Assembly (NCBI GenBank): GCA_963766935.1
Contig: CAVYBY010000008.1
Location: forward strand, 124,001 to 188,000
Origin: CAVYBY01 sp963766935
Lineage (GTDB): Bacteria > Actinomycetota > UBA4738 > HRBIN12
Direction: 5' to 3'
DNA: 64,000 nt
Shown: piece by piece, positions 33,558-44,156 of the stretch
How the letters are laid out: each line of letters starts with the position of its first letter
Numbering within the stretch: position 1 is the stretch's first letter
Program-made: the position numbers and the translations under genes
The notes under the pieces: model-generated
Seen by the model: the letters and a program-made list of their open reading frames with translations, nothing else
Databases searched by the model: none
Told to the model about the DNA's origin: nothing

Positions 33558-34219
33558 CGATCCGCGTGCTGGCGGCCGACGACCAGCCCCTGATGCGGGC
33601 GGCGTACGAGATGACCCTTCGCGCGGAGCCGGACATCGAGCTGGTCGGCGAGGCAGCCGACGGGCAGGCGGCCGTCGAGGCGGCCGAGCAGCTCCGCCCC
33701 GACATCGTCCTGATGGACATCCGGATGCCGGTGCTCGACGGGGTCGAAGCGACACGGCTCCTCGCCGCGGCCGACCCTCGAATCAAGATCCTCGTGCTCA
33801 CGACGTTCGATCTCGACGAGTACGTGGTCGAGGCCCTTCGTGCCGGGGCAAGCGGCTTCCTCTTGAAGGACGTGCGGCCGGACGAGCTGGTCCACGCCAT
33901 CCGCGTGGTGGCGCGGGGCGACGCCCTTCTCGCACCGTCGGTGACGCGCCGGCTCCTCGACGCGCTGGCGGGTTCGTTTCCCGCCCTTCGTCCGAAGCAG
34001 GCGCGGATGCTGGAGGCTCTGACCGACAGCGAGCTCAAAGTGCTCACGCTCGTCGGCAGAGGGCTCTCGAATGAGGAAATCGCGGGCGAGCTCTTCGTCG
34101 CCGATACGACCGTTCGCACCCATATCCGGCACATTCTCGACAAGCTGAAGCTCAGGAACCGCGTCCAGGCGGTGGTGCTCGCTTACGACACGGGTCTCGT
34201 CCAGCCGAACCCGCGATAG
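33554..34219 (+). CDS. NarL/LuxR-type response regulator
   Basis: 221 residues. The receiver domain has the acidic pair in VLAADDQ, the phospho-acceptor Asp in DIVLMDIRMPVLDG (near residue 54) and Lys in SGFLLKDVRPDEL. The C-terminal LuxR helix-turn-helix is LTDSELKVLTLVGRGLSNEE followed by TTVRTHIRHILDKL. It is the cognate partner of the kinase before it. Confidence 0.94.
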   Translation: MTIRVLAADDQPLMRAAYEMTLRAEPDIELVGEAADGQAAVEAAEQLRPDIVLMDIRMPVLDGVEATRLLAAADPRIKILVLTTFDLDEYVVEALRAGASGFLLKDVRPDELVHAIRVVARGDALLAPSVTRRLLDALAGSFPALRPKQARMLEALTDSELKVLTLVGRGLSNEEIAGELFVADTTVRTHIRHILDKLKLRNRVQAVVLAYDTGLVQPNPR

Positions 34220-34300
34220 CGCATCGGGGTGAGCGCGTCTCGTCCCCGGCGACGAGGACGATTCGTCCCAAAAGGTGACGACTGCGTGGGTCGAACTTCC

Positions 34301-34306
34301 TAGCGT
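34301..34306 (+). promoter_or_regulatory. -10 box of the first RND pump gene
   Basis: TAGCGT lies 10 bases before the ATG at 34317. The preceding 60 bases contain the imperfect repeat CGTCCCCGGCGACGAGGACG, which could be a regulator site. Confidence 0.35.
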
Positions 34307-34316
34307 GCCATCCGTC

Positions 34317-37300
34317 ATGATGCGATGGCTCGTCGGCCGGAGCATGAAGGCCCGGGGGTTCGTGGTCGGCCTGGCCGGGGCAGTCCTGCTATTCGGCCTG
34401 TGGCAGATCCGCTCCACGCAGCTGGAATCGCTTCCCGAGTTCTCGCCGCTGACCGTCCAGGTCCAGACAGAAGCGCTTGGCCTGTCCGCGCCGGAGGTCG
34501 AGCAGCTCATCACCGTCCCGCTCGAGCAGGATCTGCTGGCGGGCGTCCCCTGGCTGAGCACGACCAGGTCGGAATCGATCCCCGGCCTTTCCTCGATCGA
34601 TCTGATCTTCGATTCCGGCACGGACCTGCTCCGCGCCCGGCAAGTCGTCCAGGAGCGCCTTACGCAGGCTGCCGGGTTGCCGAACGTCTCGGCATCCCCG
34701 CACATGCTCCAGCCGCTGTCGTCAACGAGCCGGGTCATGATGGTTCGGCTTTCGTCCACGACCGTCTCGCCGATCGAGCTGTCGGTCCTCGCTCGGTGGA
34801 CGGTCCGACCCAAACTCCTTGGCGTGCCCGGGGTCGCGAACGTCTCGATCTGGGGCCAGCGCGAGCGGCAGCTGCAGGTGCAGGTCGACCCCGGCCGGCT
34901 CGCCGCGCACGGGCTGACGCTCGACCGGATCATCGAGACCAGCGGAAACGCGCTCTGGGCCTCTCCACTCACCTTCCTCGAAGCGTCCACGCCCGGCACC
35001 GGAGGCTTCATCGACACCGCGAACCAGCGGCTCGGTATCCAGCACCTCCAGCCGATCACCACGGCGAGCGATCTGGCGAAAGTGCCGATCGAAGGGGGGA
35101 CGGGAGGACCGCTCCAGCTGGGTGACGTGGCGAATGTTGTCGAGGACCACCAACCGCTCATCGGCGACGCCATCTTCACCGACGGCAACCCGGGTCTCCT
35201 GCTTGTGGTCGAGAAGTTCCCCGGGGCAAACATCCTTGCCGTCACCCACGACATCGACGCGGCCTTGGGGGCGCTCCGACCGGGGCTGTCCGGCGTCGAC
35301 GTCGACGCGTCCGTCTATCGGCCGGCCGCCTACATCGAGCACAGCAGCGGGAATCTCGGCGCCGCCCTGCTCATTGCGCTGGCGCTGATGATCCTCGGGC
35401 TCGGCCTGCTGCTGTTCGGGTGGCGAGGCGCCGTCGTAGGCAGCGTGTCGATCCTGTCCTCGCTCGCCGTCGCGTGGCTGGTCCTGTACGTGCGCGGGAC
35501 GACGATCAGCACGATGGTGCTGGCGGGTCTCGTGATGGCGCTCGCCGTCGTGATAGACGACGCCATCATGGACCTCGACGGCGTGGTGCGCGGACTTCGC
35601 GCGCAACGCTTGAACGGCGTGGAACCGTCGGTGGCCACGACGATCCTCGAGGCCTCGCTCCGGATGCGAAACGCGGCCACGTACGCGACGTTGATCACGC
35701 TCGTCGCCGTGGTCCCGCTCTTCTTCCTTCGGGGCGAGTCCTCGCCGTTCGTCCCGCCCGTGATCCTTTCGTTCGGACTCGCGATCATCGCGTCGATGGT
35801 GGTCGCGCTTGTCGTCACCCCCGTGCTCAGCTTGCTGCTGCTTCGGAGAGCACCACTCGAGCGTGACGGCTCACCGATCGTCGAATGGCTCTTGCGCGGC
35901 TACGACCAGGCCATCGCGGGTTCGAGCCGCTTGCCGCGCCGCATGCTCGCGGGAACGGCGGCGATCGTGCTGCTCGCGATCGTCGCGGTGCCCTTCCTGA
36001 GTTCTTCGACACTCCCTTCGTTCCGCGACGGGACCATCCTCGTCGACCTGCGAGCGGTCCCCGGCACATCGCTGCCGGAGATGGATCGGATCACGGGCCG
36101 GCTCGGCCGCGAGCTGACCGCTCTCCCCGGCGTGCGGAACGTCGGAGCGCACGTCGGGCGGGCGATCACGTCGGACCGCGTGGTCGGCGTCGACTCCGCA
36201 CAGCTCTGGGTCAGTCTCGACCCGGGCGCCGACTATGACGCGACCGCCGGTGCCGTCAGAGACGTGATCGACGGATACCCCGGGCTCGCCCACGACGTGC
36301 GCACGTATTCGGACGAGCGGGTCGGCGCGGTACTTCGCGAGGCCGACAGCCCGGTCGTGGTCCGCTTGTTCGGCCAGGACCTCGATGCCCTCCGCGGCGA
36401 GGCCGACGAGGTCGTCGAAATGTTGGCCGGGATCGACGGCGTCGTCGATCCGACCGCGGAGCTCCAGCCGCAGCAAGCCACGCTGAACGTCAGCGTCGAT
36501 CTCCGGGCGGCCGAGCGCTACGGCATCGTTCCGGGCGACGTACGACGCGCGGCCGCGACCTTCCTCTCCGGCATCGGGGTCGGGAGCCTCTTTGAACAGC
36601 AGAAGGTGTTCGACGTCGTGGTGTGGGGCACGCCCGAGACACGCAACAGCCTGAGCAGCGTGCGCGACCTCCTGATCGACACGCCCCGCGGTGGGCACGT
36701 GCGCCTGGGGTCCGTGGCGGATGTGGCGATCGCTTCGACACCCACGGTGATCCGCCATCAAGACCTGTCGAGGAGCCTCGACGTCGTCGCCGACGTGCGG
36801 GGTCGCGACGTCGGCGACGTGGCGGACGACGTCCGGCGCGGGCTCGGCGAGCATCGACGTTCGCGTTGGAGCACCATGCCGAACTCGTCGGCACATACGC
36901 CGATCGGCAGGCGGCCGACCGACGCGTCTTGGCGCTGGCAGTCGCGGCCGCGATCGGGGTCTTCCTGCTTGCTCCAGGCAGCCCTCGGGAGCTGGCGCCT
37001 GGCGACCATCGCCTTCTTCACGCAGCCGCTGGTCGCCGCTGGCGTGCGTGCTGGCCGTCTTCGTCGCCGGCCGGGAGCTCACGATCGGCTCCGTCGCCGG
37101 GTTCGTCGCTGCCTTCGCGCTCAGGCTCGAGGACCAGTCTCACGCTCCTTCGGCACTATCAGCACCTCGAGCGAAGAGACCACAATGTCTTCGGCATGAC
37201 GCTCGTCCGGCGCGGTTCCCACGAGCGGTTCATCCCGATCTTCTGCGACCGTCATCGTCGCAAGCCTCGTCCTCGTGCCGTTCGCGCTCTCCGGAGCCGT

Positions 37301-37483
37301 GGCGGGCGAGGAGGTCATCCAGCCGATGGCGGTCGCGATGCTCGGGGGGCTCTTGGCGTCCGCACTCTGAACCTGTTCGTCGTCCCCGGCCTGTACCTCC
37401 GCTTCGGATCGGCGGGAGATCGCGAAGCCACCCCGGAGGACGTCGTCAACGTGCCCGAGCTGGGTCGCGTCTCGGGAACCTGA
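34317..37483 (+). CDS. Heavy-metal-efflux-type RND transporter 1, frameshifted near the C-terminus
   Basis: About 1055 residues. The start MMRWLVGRSMKARGFVVGLAG is chosen because family members begin this way. Conserved CusA/CzcA blocks are LPEFSPLTVQVQTEALGLSA, VEQLITVPLEQDLL, GVPGVANVSIWGQRERQLQV and the helix-4 acidic site LAVVIDDAIMDLDGVVRG. Frame is intact to about 36840, then at least five indels to about 37370. The rest reads TYADRQAADRRVLALAVAAA, FVAGRELTIGSV, LLRHYQHLERRD and LNLFVVPGLYLRFGS. The acceptor side in a one-membrane cell is unclear. Confidence 0.85.
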
Positions 37484-37511
37484 GCAACACCCAAGACAAC
37501 AAGGAGGAGAG

Positions 37512-37960
37512 ATGCGTGTGCGCCACGAACGGATCGCCGCAGGGGTCGTCCTGTTCGGTCTGGTCCTTGCCGGATGTAGAGGCGGGGCCGGCGAGGAGGG
37601 CAACCGCGAGACCGACGTCGCCACGGTCGAGCCGATCGAGGGGAGCGACGTGGCTCGTGTCACGCTCTCCGAGGACGCGGCTCGGCGCCTCGATATCCAG
37701 ACCGAGGCCGTCAAAGTCCTGCCCGGGTCCGGCGCCCGGCTGACGATCCCGTACGCCGCGGTGCTCTACGACGCCGACGGCGACACGTGGGCCTACTCGA
37801 ACCCGGGGCCGCGGTCTTCGTCCGGTCTCCGATCGCGGTCGACCGGCATCGAGGGTGACGAGGCGATCCTGTCCGACGGCCCTCCTCCGGGACCACATGG
37901 TGACGGTGGGCGCCGAGGAGCTGCTTCGGCACCGAGTACGGGCTCTTCAAAGAAGACTGA
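37512..37960 (+). CDS. Miniature RND periplasmic-adaptor-like lipoprotein, frameshifted
   Basis: An AAGGAGGAG ribosome site precedes the ATG. The lipobox is FGLVLAGC. The roughly 148-residue product keeps only the C-terminal beta/membrane-proximal part of a CusB/MFP adaptor: VTLSEDAARRLDIQTEAVK, IPYAAVLYDADGDTWAY and, after indels near 37810 and 37885, VGAEELLGTEYGLFKED. The coiled hairpin and lipoyl domains that reach an outer-membrane channel are absent, as expected for a cell without TolC. It sits between two RND pump genes. Confidence 0.75.
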
Positions 37961-38007
37961 CCGGGGAGCCGACCGAGAAGACTGACGGAGAGAGGGACGC
38001 GCCGTCA

Positions 38008-41000
38008 TGATGCGCTGGATCGTAAGACGAGCCTGAAGTTCCGGTACCTGGTCGTCGCGTTCGCCGGGGCGATGATGTTCTTCGGGGTGGGCCAGCTGCC
38101 GCCATGCCGGTCGACGTCTTCCCGGAGTTCGCGCCTCCCCGCGTCGAGATCCAGACGTCGTGCCTCGGGCTGTCGGCCGCCGAGGTGGAGAGCCTGGTCA
38201 GCGATCCCGCTGGAGCAGTCGCTGAACGGGATACCGGGCTCGAGACATCCGCTCGAAGTCGGTTTCCGCAGCTCTCGTCGATCGAGCTCGTTCTTCCGCC
38301 AGGGCGCGGACATCCTCGGAGGCGCGGCAGCTCGTCAGCGAGCGCATGGCGGCGGTGATCAAGACGATCCCGACGTGGGCGGCCCGCCGGTCATGATCCG
38401 CCCGTCTCGACGACGGGCCGAGTCATGGAGATCGGGCTGTCCTCCGGACACGATCGACCTCAGGACATGTCGATGACCGCCTACTGGACGATCCGGGGAC
38501 GGCTCCTCAGGGTGCCCGGCGTCGCAAACGTCGCCATCTGGGGCGAGCGCTCAAGATGCTGCAGGTGCAGATCGATCCCGTTACGTCTGCCGCCGAACAA
38601 CATCACCCTCGAGAGGTCATGGACGCGACCCGCGGGCCGTGGACGTCCGGGATCTTGAAGTTTCTCAAGCGGAGCGGTGATCGGCAACGGCGGGGCGATC
38701 GAGACCGCCAACCAGCGAGTCAACATCCAGCACACCGCTCCGCTCGTCACGCCGACTGACCTGGCGCAGGTCCCGTCGGCACGCGCCACAAGCGGCAGCC
38801 CGCTGGTGCTCGGCGACGTCGCCAATCGCGTAACGAAGGAACATCAGCCGCTGATCGGCGACGCGGTCATCAACGACGGCCGTGGCCTCATGCTCGTCGT
38901 CGAGAAGCTTCCGTGGGCCAACACCTTGGACGTCACCCACAAGGTGGAGGCGGCGCTCGACGAGATGAAGCCCGGCCTCACCGGCACTGGACCATGGACC
39001 CGACGATCTTCCGGTCGGCGGACTTCATCGACCTGGCGATCCACAACCTCACCGACGCTCTGCTCCTCGGTTGTCTCCTCGTGGTGCTGATCACTGCTGA
39101 TGTTCCTCTTCGCATGGCGAACCGCCCTGATCAGCCTCGTCGCGATCCCGATGTCGCTGATGGCCGCGGTGCTCGTGCTGCACCTGCGCGGGGCGCCACG
39201 ATCAACACGATGGTCCTGAGCGGGTCTGGTGATCGCCGTCGGGGTGGTCGTCGACGACGCCATCATCGACATCGAGAACATCGTGCGGCGTCTTCGCATG
39301 ACTCGGAACGGGCAGCGAACGAAGCTCGGCGGCGAGCGTCATCCTCGAGGCCTCGATCGAGGTACGCAGCGCGATCATCTACGCCACGCTGATCGACGTG
39401 CTGACGCTGTTGCCGATGCTGTTCATGCAGGGGCTGTCCGGCGCCTTCTTCCGGCCCCTCGCCGTCTCCTACGGGCTGGCGGTGCTGGCCTCGATGGTCG
39501 TCGCCATGACGGTCACGCCTGCGCTCGGCCTGATCCTGCTGCGCAAGGCTCCGATCGAGCGGCGGGAGTCGCCGCTCGTCCGCGTGCTGCAGCGCGCCTA
39601 CGAACGCGTGCTGTCGCCGATCATCCGTGCACCCGGCTGCGGTCGCGGGCGTCGGGTTCGCGATCGTCGCCGTCGGCCTCCTTGTCGTTCCCCACCTGGG
39701 CAAGCCCTGCTTCCCCACTTCAAGGAGCGCGAGTTCCTGATCGCACTGGATCACCAAGCCGGGCACGTCGCTCCCGGAGGAGCGACGGATCGTGACCGCC
39801 GCGAGCCGCGACATCCGTGCGGTTCCGGGCGTCAGCAACTTCGGCTCCCATATCGGCCAAGCGCTCTTCGCCGAGGAGATCGTCGGCGCCAACTTCGGCG
39901 AGAACTGGATCAGCATCGACCCCAAGGCGAACTACGACAAGACGATCGCCGCGTCCAGGCGTCGTGAACAGCTACCCGGGCCTGTATCACAACGTCTAAC
40001 CTACTTCAACGAGCGGGTGGAGGAGGTGCTCGCCGGAGCGAGCAACCCATCGTGGTGCAGCGATCTTCGGTCCGGACCTGGAGGAGCTCCGGGCCCAGGC
40101 GCAAGAGGTCCGAGCACCGCTCTGGCGAACATGCCCGGCATCGCCGAAGAGCACGTCGAGCTTCAAGAGGACGTGCCCCAGGTGGAGGTCGAGGTCAACC
40201 TTGACGCCGCCCAGCGCTACGGGATCAAGCCGGGAGACGTCGCCGAGCGGCGTCCACGATGGTTTCGGGCGAAGAGGTGGGCGACATCTTCCGGGACGGG
40301 AAGGCCTACGACGTCATGGTCTGGACCACGCCCGAGACGCGCGGCAGCCTGACCGACATCGGCCGGCTCCTGCTCGACACGCCGGGCGGGGTCACGTCCG
40401 TCTGGACAGGTGGCCGACGTGGCCATCAGCCGGCCCCGAACGTAATCCAGCGTGAGGCGGACTCCCGCCGCATCGATATCGGCGCGAGACGTCGAGGGAC
40501 GTGATCTCGGCTCTGTGGTGCAAGGACGTCGAGCGGGCGGTCGGAGGTCGACTTCCCGCTCGGTACCACGCGGAGATGCTCGGCGAGTACACCGAGCGCC
40601 AAACGGCGCAGAGCCGTCTGATCTGCTTGCGCTGGCGGCCGTAGCGGGGTCTTCCTTCTCCTGCGGGTGGCCTTGCACAGCTTGCGGCTGGCGGCTGGCC
40701 TTCCTCGACCTGCCCATCGCACTCGGTGGGCGGCGTTCTGGCAACGTTCTTGTCCGGAGGCATCATCTCACTGGGCTCCCTCGTCGGCTTCTTCACCATC
40801 TTCGGGCATCGCGGCCCGCACCAGGATCATGATGATCAACCACTACCAGCATCTGGAGGAACACGAGGGCGAGACGTTCGGTCCCGGCGCTCGTGCTGCG
40901 TGGGGCACGGGAACGGCTCTCGCCGATCCTGATGACCGCGTTGGCGACCGGGCTGGCGCTCGTGCCGCTGGCGATCGCGGCAACGATCCCCGGGAACGAG

Positions 41001-41141
41001 ATCGAGCACCCGATGGCCATCGTCATCGTCGGGGGCCTGATCACGTCGACGTTCCTCAACCTCTTCATCGTCCCGACGCTCTACCTGCGGATGGGCAGGG
41101 GCGTGGCCGTCCCCGCCCGGCCGAACGGAGCCCTCGCGTGA
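38008..41141 (+). pseudogene. Heavy-metal-efflux-type RND transporter 2, many frameshifts
   Basis: The start MMRWIVR is followed by tracts of a CusA-like protein in all three frames: FRYLVVAFAGAMMFFGVGQL, MPVDVFPEFAPPRVEIQT, RLLRVPGVANVAIWGER, AIETANQRVNIQHTAPLV, IAVGVVVDDAIIDIENIVRR, LDAAQRYGIKPGDV, NHYQHLEEHEGE and FLNLFIVPTLYLRMGRG. I count more than 20 indels over 3.1 kb. All pump landmarks are present in order, so this is either a dense sequencing-error patch or a very recent pseudogene. It is paralogous to transporter 1 and shares the adaptor lipoprotein. Confidence 0.78.
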
Positions 41142-42019
41142 GGATGAGGAACGGAGCGTTCGCCGTCGCGGCGATGCTCCTGTTGCTGCCGGCGTGCACG
41201 TCGCGGCGGCCGACCGGCACGGTCACCCCGACGACGGGACCCCTGGCAGCCAAGGACTTCGATCCGGCCAATTTCGCCGAATCCTGGATCGTGGACAACC
41301 GGTGGTTCCCGCTGGAACCCGGCACGAAGATGGTGTTCGAAGGGCACGCGTTCGACGACGAGGAGCGCATCCGGCGCCGGGTCGTGGTCGTCGTCACCGA
41401 CCTGACCAAGGAGATCGCCGGCGTCCGCGCGACGATCGTCCGGGAGCTGGACTTCACGAACGGGCGGCTCGAGGAAGCGGAGCTCGCCTTCTTCGCCCAG
41501 GACGCCGGCGGCACCGTCTGGCATCTGGGCGAGTACCCGGAGGAGTACGAGGACGGAGAGATCGTGAAGACCCCGGCGTGGATCGCGGGGTCCGAGGGGG
41601 CCGCCGCCGGGGTCCAGATGCAGGCCGACCCTCGGTCCGGTACTCGCAGCTACGCCCAGGGATGGGGACCGCGGGTCGGCTGGAACGACCGCGGACGCGT
41701 GGATCGGCTCGGTGGACGGACGTGCGTTCCCGTCGCCTGCTACGACGACATCCTCGTCACTCGGGAGTTCAGCTGGACCGAGCCGGGTGCCTACCAGCGC
41801 AAGCTGTACGCGCCGGGAGTCGGCACCGTCCGAGTGGGATGGGGAGGGGCCCAGGAGGAGGAACGCGAAGTGCTCGTCCTGAGGGCCCTCGTGCACCTCG
41901 ACGACGCCGCGCTCGCCACGGTCCGCGCCGAGGTTGTCGAGCAGGAGGATCGCGCGTACGAGAGGAGCCCGGGCGCCTACGGCCCCACGGAGCGAGCGGC
42001 GTCCCGGCCGGCTGGGTGA
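41138..42019 (+). CDS. Lipoprotein of unknown function after the RND genes
   Basis: About 293 residues from a GTG overlapping the pump stop (GTGA); an ATG two codons later is an alternative. The signal ends in a lipobox (LLLLPAC). The mature part contains LEPGTKMVFEGHAFDDEE, VTDLTKEIAGVRATIVRE, GTVWHLGEYPEEYEDGEI and a terminal YAPGVGTVRVGW block. This pattern resembles secreted proteins of DUF3108-like or 'LppX-like' type found in soil bacteria, but I cannot name it firmly. The gene lies in a clean stretch immediately after the indel-rich pump gene. Confidence 0.72.
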   Translation: MRMRNGAFAVAAMLLLLPACTSRRPTGTVTPTTGPLAAKDFDPANFAESWIVDNRWFPLEPGTKMVFEGHAFDDEERIRRRVVVVVTDLTKEIAGVRATIVRELDFTNGRLEEAELAFFAQDAGGTVWHLGEYPEEYEDGEIVKTPAWIAGSEGAAAGVQMQADPRSGTRSYAQGWGPRVGWNDRGRVDRLGGRTCVPVACYDDILVTREFSWTEPGAYQRKLYAPGVGTVRVGWGGAQEEEREVLVLRALVHLDDAALATVRAEVVEQEDRAYERSPGAYGPTERAASRPAG

Positions 42020-42093
42020 CGAGGAAGCTCCCCCTCCCGGTCCACAGGCTGATCGCGAGCGTGCCGGTCTCGGTCCGGGACCAGCCGCCGGGC

Positions 42094-44120
42094 TCAGGCC
42101 GACCAGAGGTCGGTGAGGAACGCGTCGACGGTCGGGGCGCCGGCCCCGGCGTCGATCGAGCGGAGATCCTCCAGCGGCACGTCCGAACCCTCTTCGTCGA
42201 AGAGTGCCCGCACCTCCTCGGGCAGGAACCGCGACACCTGCGCGTACGCGTGCGGATCCTCGAGCCCGCGCGGGCGGCGGTAGTAGCGAAGCGGCACGTA
42301 GACGTGCAGCGCGTCGCGTGCCCGCGTGAGCGCGACGTAGAGCAGCCGGCGCTCCTCCTCGATCTCGTCGTCGCCCCCGGTCGCCATGTCGCTCGGGATC
42401 ATGCCGTCGGCCGCGTGGATGACGTGCACGACGTCCCACTCGAGCCCCTTGGCCGAATGCATGGTCGAGAGCACCAGCCAGTCCTCGTCGAGGAGCGGCG
42501 GGCCGGCGAGATCGCTGGTCGACGAAGGCGGGTCCAGCGCCAGGTCGTCGAGGAACCGCGTTCGCGACGGCGACGTCGCCGCCATCACGGCCAGCTGATC
42601 GAGGTCGCGAAGCCGCGCCGTCGAGCTCTCGTAACGGCGGGCGAAGACCGGCTCGAGGAACCTGCGAAGCCGTTCGAGCTGCTCGTCCACGCCACGGTCT
42701 TCGACCGAGCAGTCCCCGAGGGCCGCGCGCAGCTCGTCGAAGCCTTCGCGGGCCGGACCCGGCACGGCCGGCGGATCGTCGAGCAGCCGCCTGAGCGGCG
42801 ACGGACCCGGGTCCGCCTCCTGCCGGACCCCGAGCGCCGTGAGGAGCCGGCGCGCGGTCGCCGGACCGATCCCTTCGGGCAGCTGGAGCACGCGGAACCA
42901 GGCGACCTCGTCCAGCGGGTTCTCGAGCACGCGGAGCAGCGAGAGCGTGTCCTTGACGTGCGCCGTCTCGAGGAACTTGAGCCCGCCGTATTTCACGAAC
43001 GGGATGTTCCGCCGCGACAGCTCGACCTCCAGCAGGTCGCTGTGGTGCGCCGCGCGGAAGAGCACCGCCTGACGGTGCAGCGGGATTCCTTCTTCGCGGT
43101 GGCGCAGCACGGCCTTGCACAACACGTCGGATTGCTCCGCCTCGTCGAGGCAGGTTCGCAGCTTCGGCCGCCCCTCGCCCCGGCGGTCGGACCAGAGCGT
43201 CTTCTCGTGCCGCTGCGGCGACAGCGCGATGACCGCGTTGGATGCCGCAAGCAACGGCGGGGTCGACCGGTAGTTCTGCTCCAACCGAACGACCGTCGTC
43301 CCGTCGAACCGCTGGGGGAACTCGAGGATGTTGCGGACGGTCGCCGACCGGAATCCGTAGATCGACTGCGCGTCGTCGCCGACGACGGTCACGTTGGTCC
43401 CGGGCGGCCGCAGACCTTCGAGGATGCGCGCCTGGAGCGCGTTCGTGTCCTGGTACTCGTCGACGAGCACGTGGTCGAACGTGGCGGCGAGCGCCGGTCC
43501 CGCGGGCGACTCGACGAGCGCGCGCCAGAACAGGAGCAGGTCGTCGTAGTCCAGGACGTTCTGCTCGCGCTTGCGCCGGGTGTACGCCTCGAAGACCTCG
43601 CGCATCCCGCCCGCTTCGTCGGCGCACCATGGGTAGCGACCGCTCCAGGACCACACCGAGCTTCTCGCCGGCGTTCACGGTTCGCGAGTAGATCGCCGCG
43701 AGCGTCGCCTTGCGCGGGAAGCGCCGCTCCCCCTGGCCGAGCCCGAGCTCGCCGCGGATCAGGTCCATCACGTCGGCGGCATCGGTCTGGTCGAGCACGG
43801 TGAAGTCCGGGCCGCACGCCGACCGCGCGGCCGTCGAGCCGGAGCAGCCGGTTGGCGACCGCGTGGAACGTGCCGCCCCAGATCTCCGACGTCGCCGCCG
43901 CACCCGTCATTCGCTCGGCTCGCGCGACCATCTCGCGCGCGGCGCGGCGGCTGAACGTCAGCAGCAGGATTCGCGACGGGACGACGCCCCGCTCGATCAG
44001 GGCCGCGACCCGGCAGGCCAGGGTCATCGTCTTGCCGGTCCCGGCGCCCGCGACGACGAGCAGCGGGCCGTCACCGTGGGTCACCGCGGCCAGCTGCTCC
44101 GGATTCAGGTCCTCGAACAC
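42094..44120 (-). CDS. UvrD/PcrA-like superfamily 1 DNA helicase, two frameshifts
   Basis: About 675 residues from a GTG at 44120. Helicase motifs: Q motif LNPEQLAAV, motif I GAGTGKT, Ia LLLTFSRRAAREM, II LVDEYQDTN, III VTVVGDDAQSIYGFR, IV VRLEQNYRS, V STMHSAKGLEWDVVH and VI VALTRARDALHV. Indels near 43820 and 43625 shift frame twice within motif-poor spacers. The C-terminal UvrD tail is short. It unwinds DNA 3'-5' in repair. The start is inside a LexA-type SOS box. The same-strand peptide module ends 36 bases upstream. Confidence 0.88.
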
Positions 44121-44136
44121 GTGTTCGGCGAGTATA
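44113..44136 (-). promoter_or_regulatory. SOS (LexA) box and -10 box at the helicase start
   Basis: CGAACACGTGTTCG (44114-44127) fits the Gram-positive LexA consensus CGAACRNRYGTTYG exactly, and TCGAAC-N4-GTTCG fits the actinobacterial form. Its core GAACACGTGTTC is a perfect 12-bp palindrome. TATACT at 44136-44131 is the -10, 10 bases before the GTG at 44120. The box therefore covers the transcription start and start codon, a position that would block initiation. Confidence 0.75.
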
Positions 44137-44156
44137 GGGCGGCGGACCGGGCGCGC

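Noticed and set aside
41081..43903. Long minus-strand frame running opposite the RND-associated lipoprotein
   Set aside because: Only the stretch around 43620-43830 encodes helicase sequence; the rest is Arg/Pro-rich shadow text.
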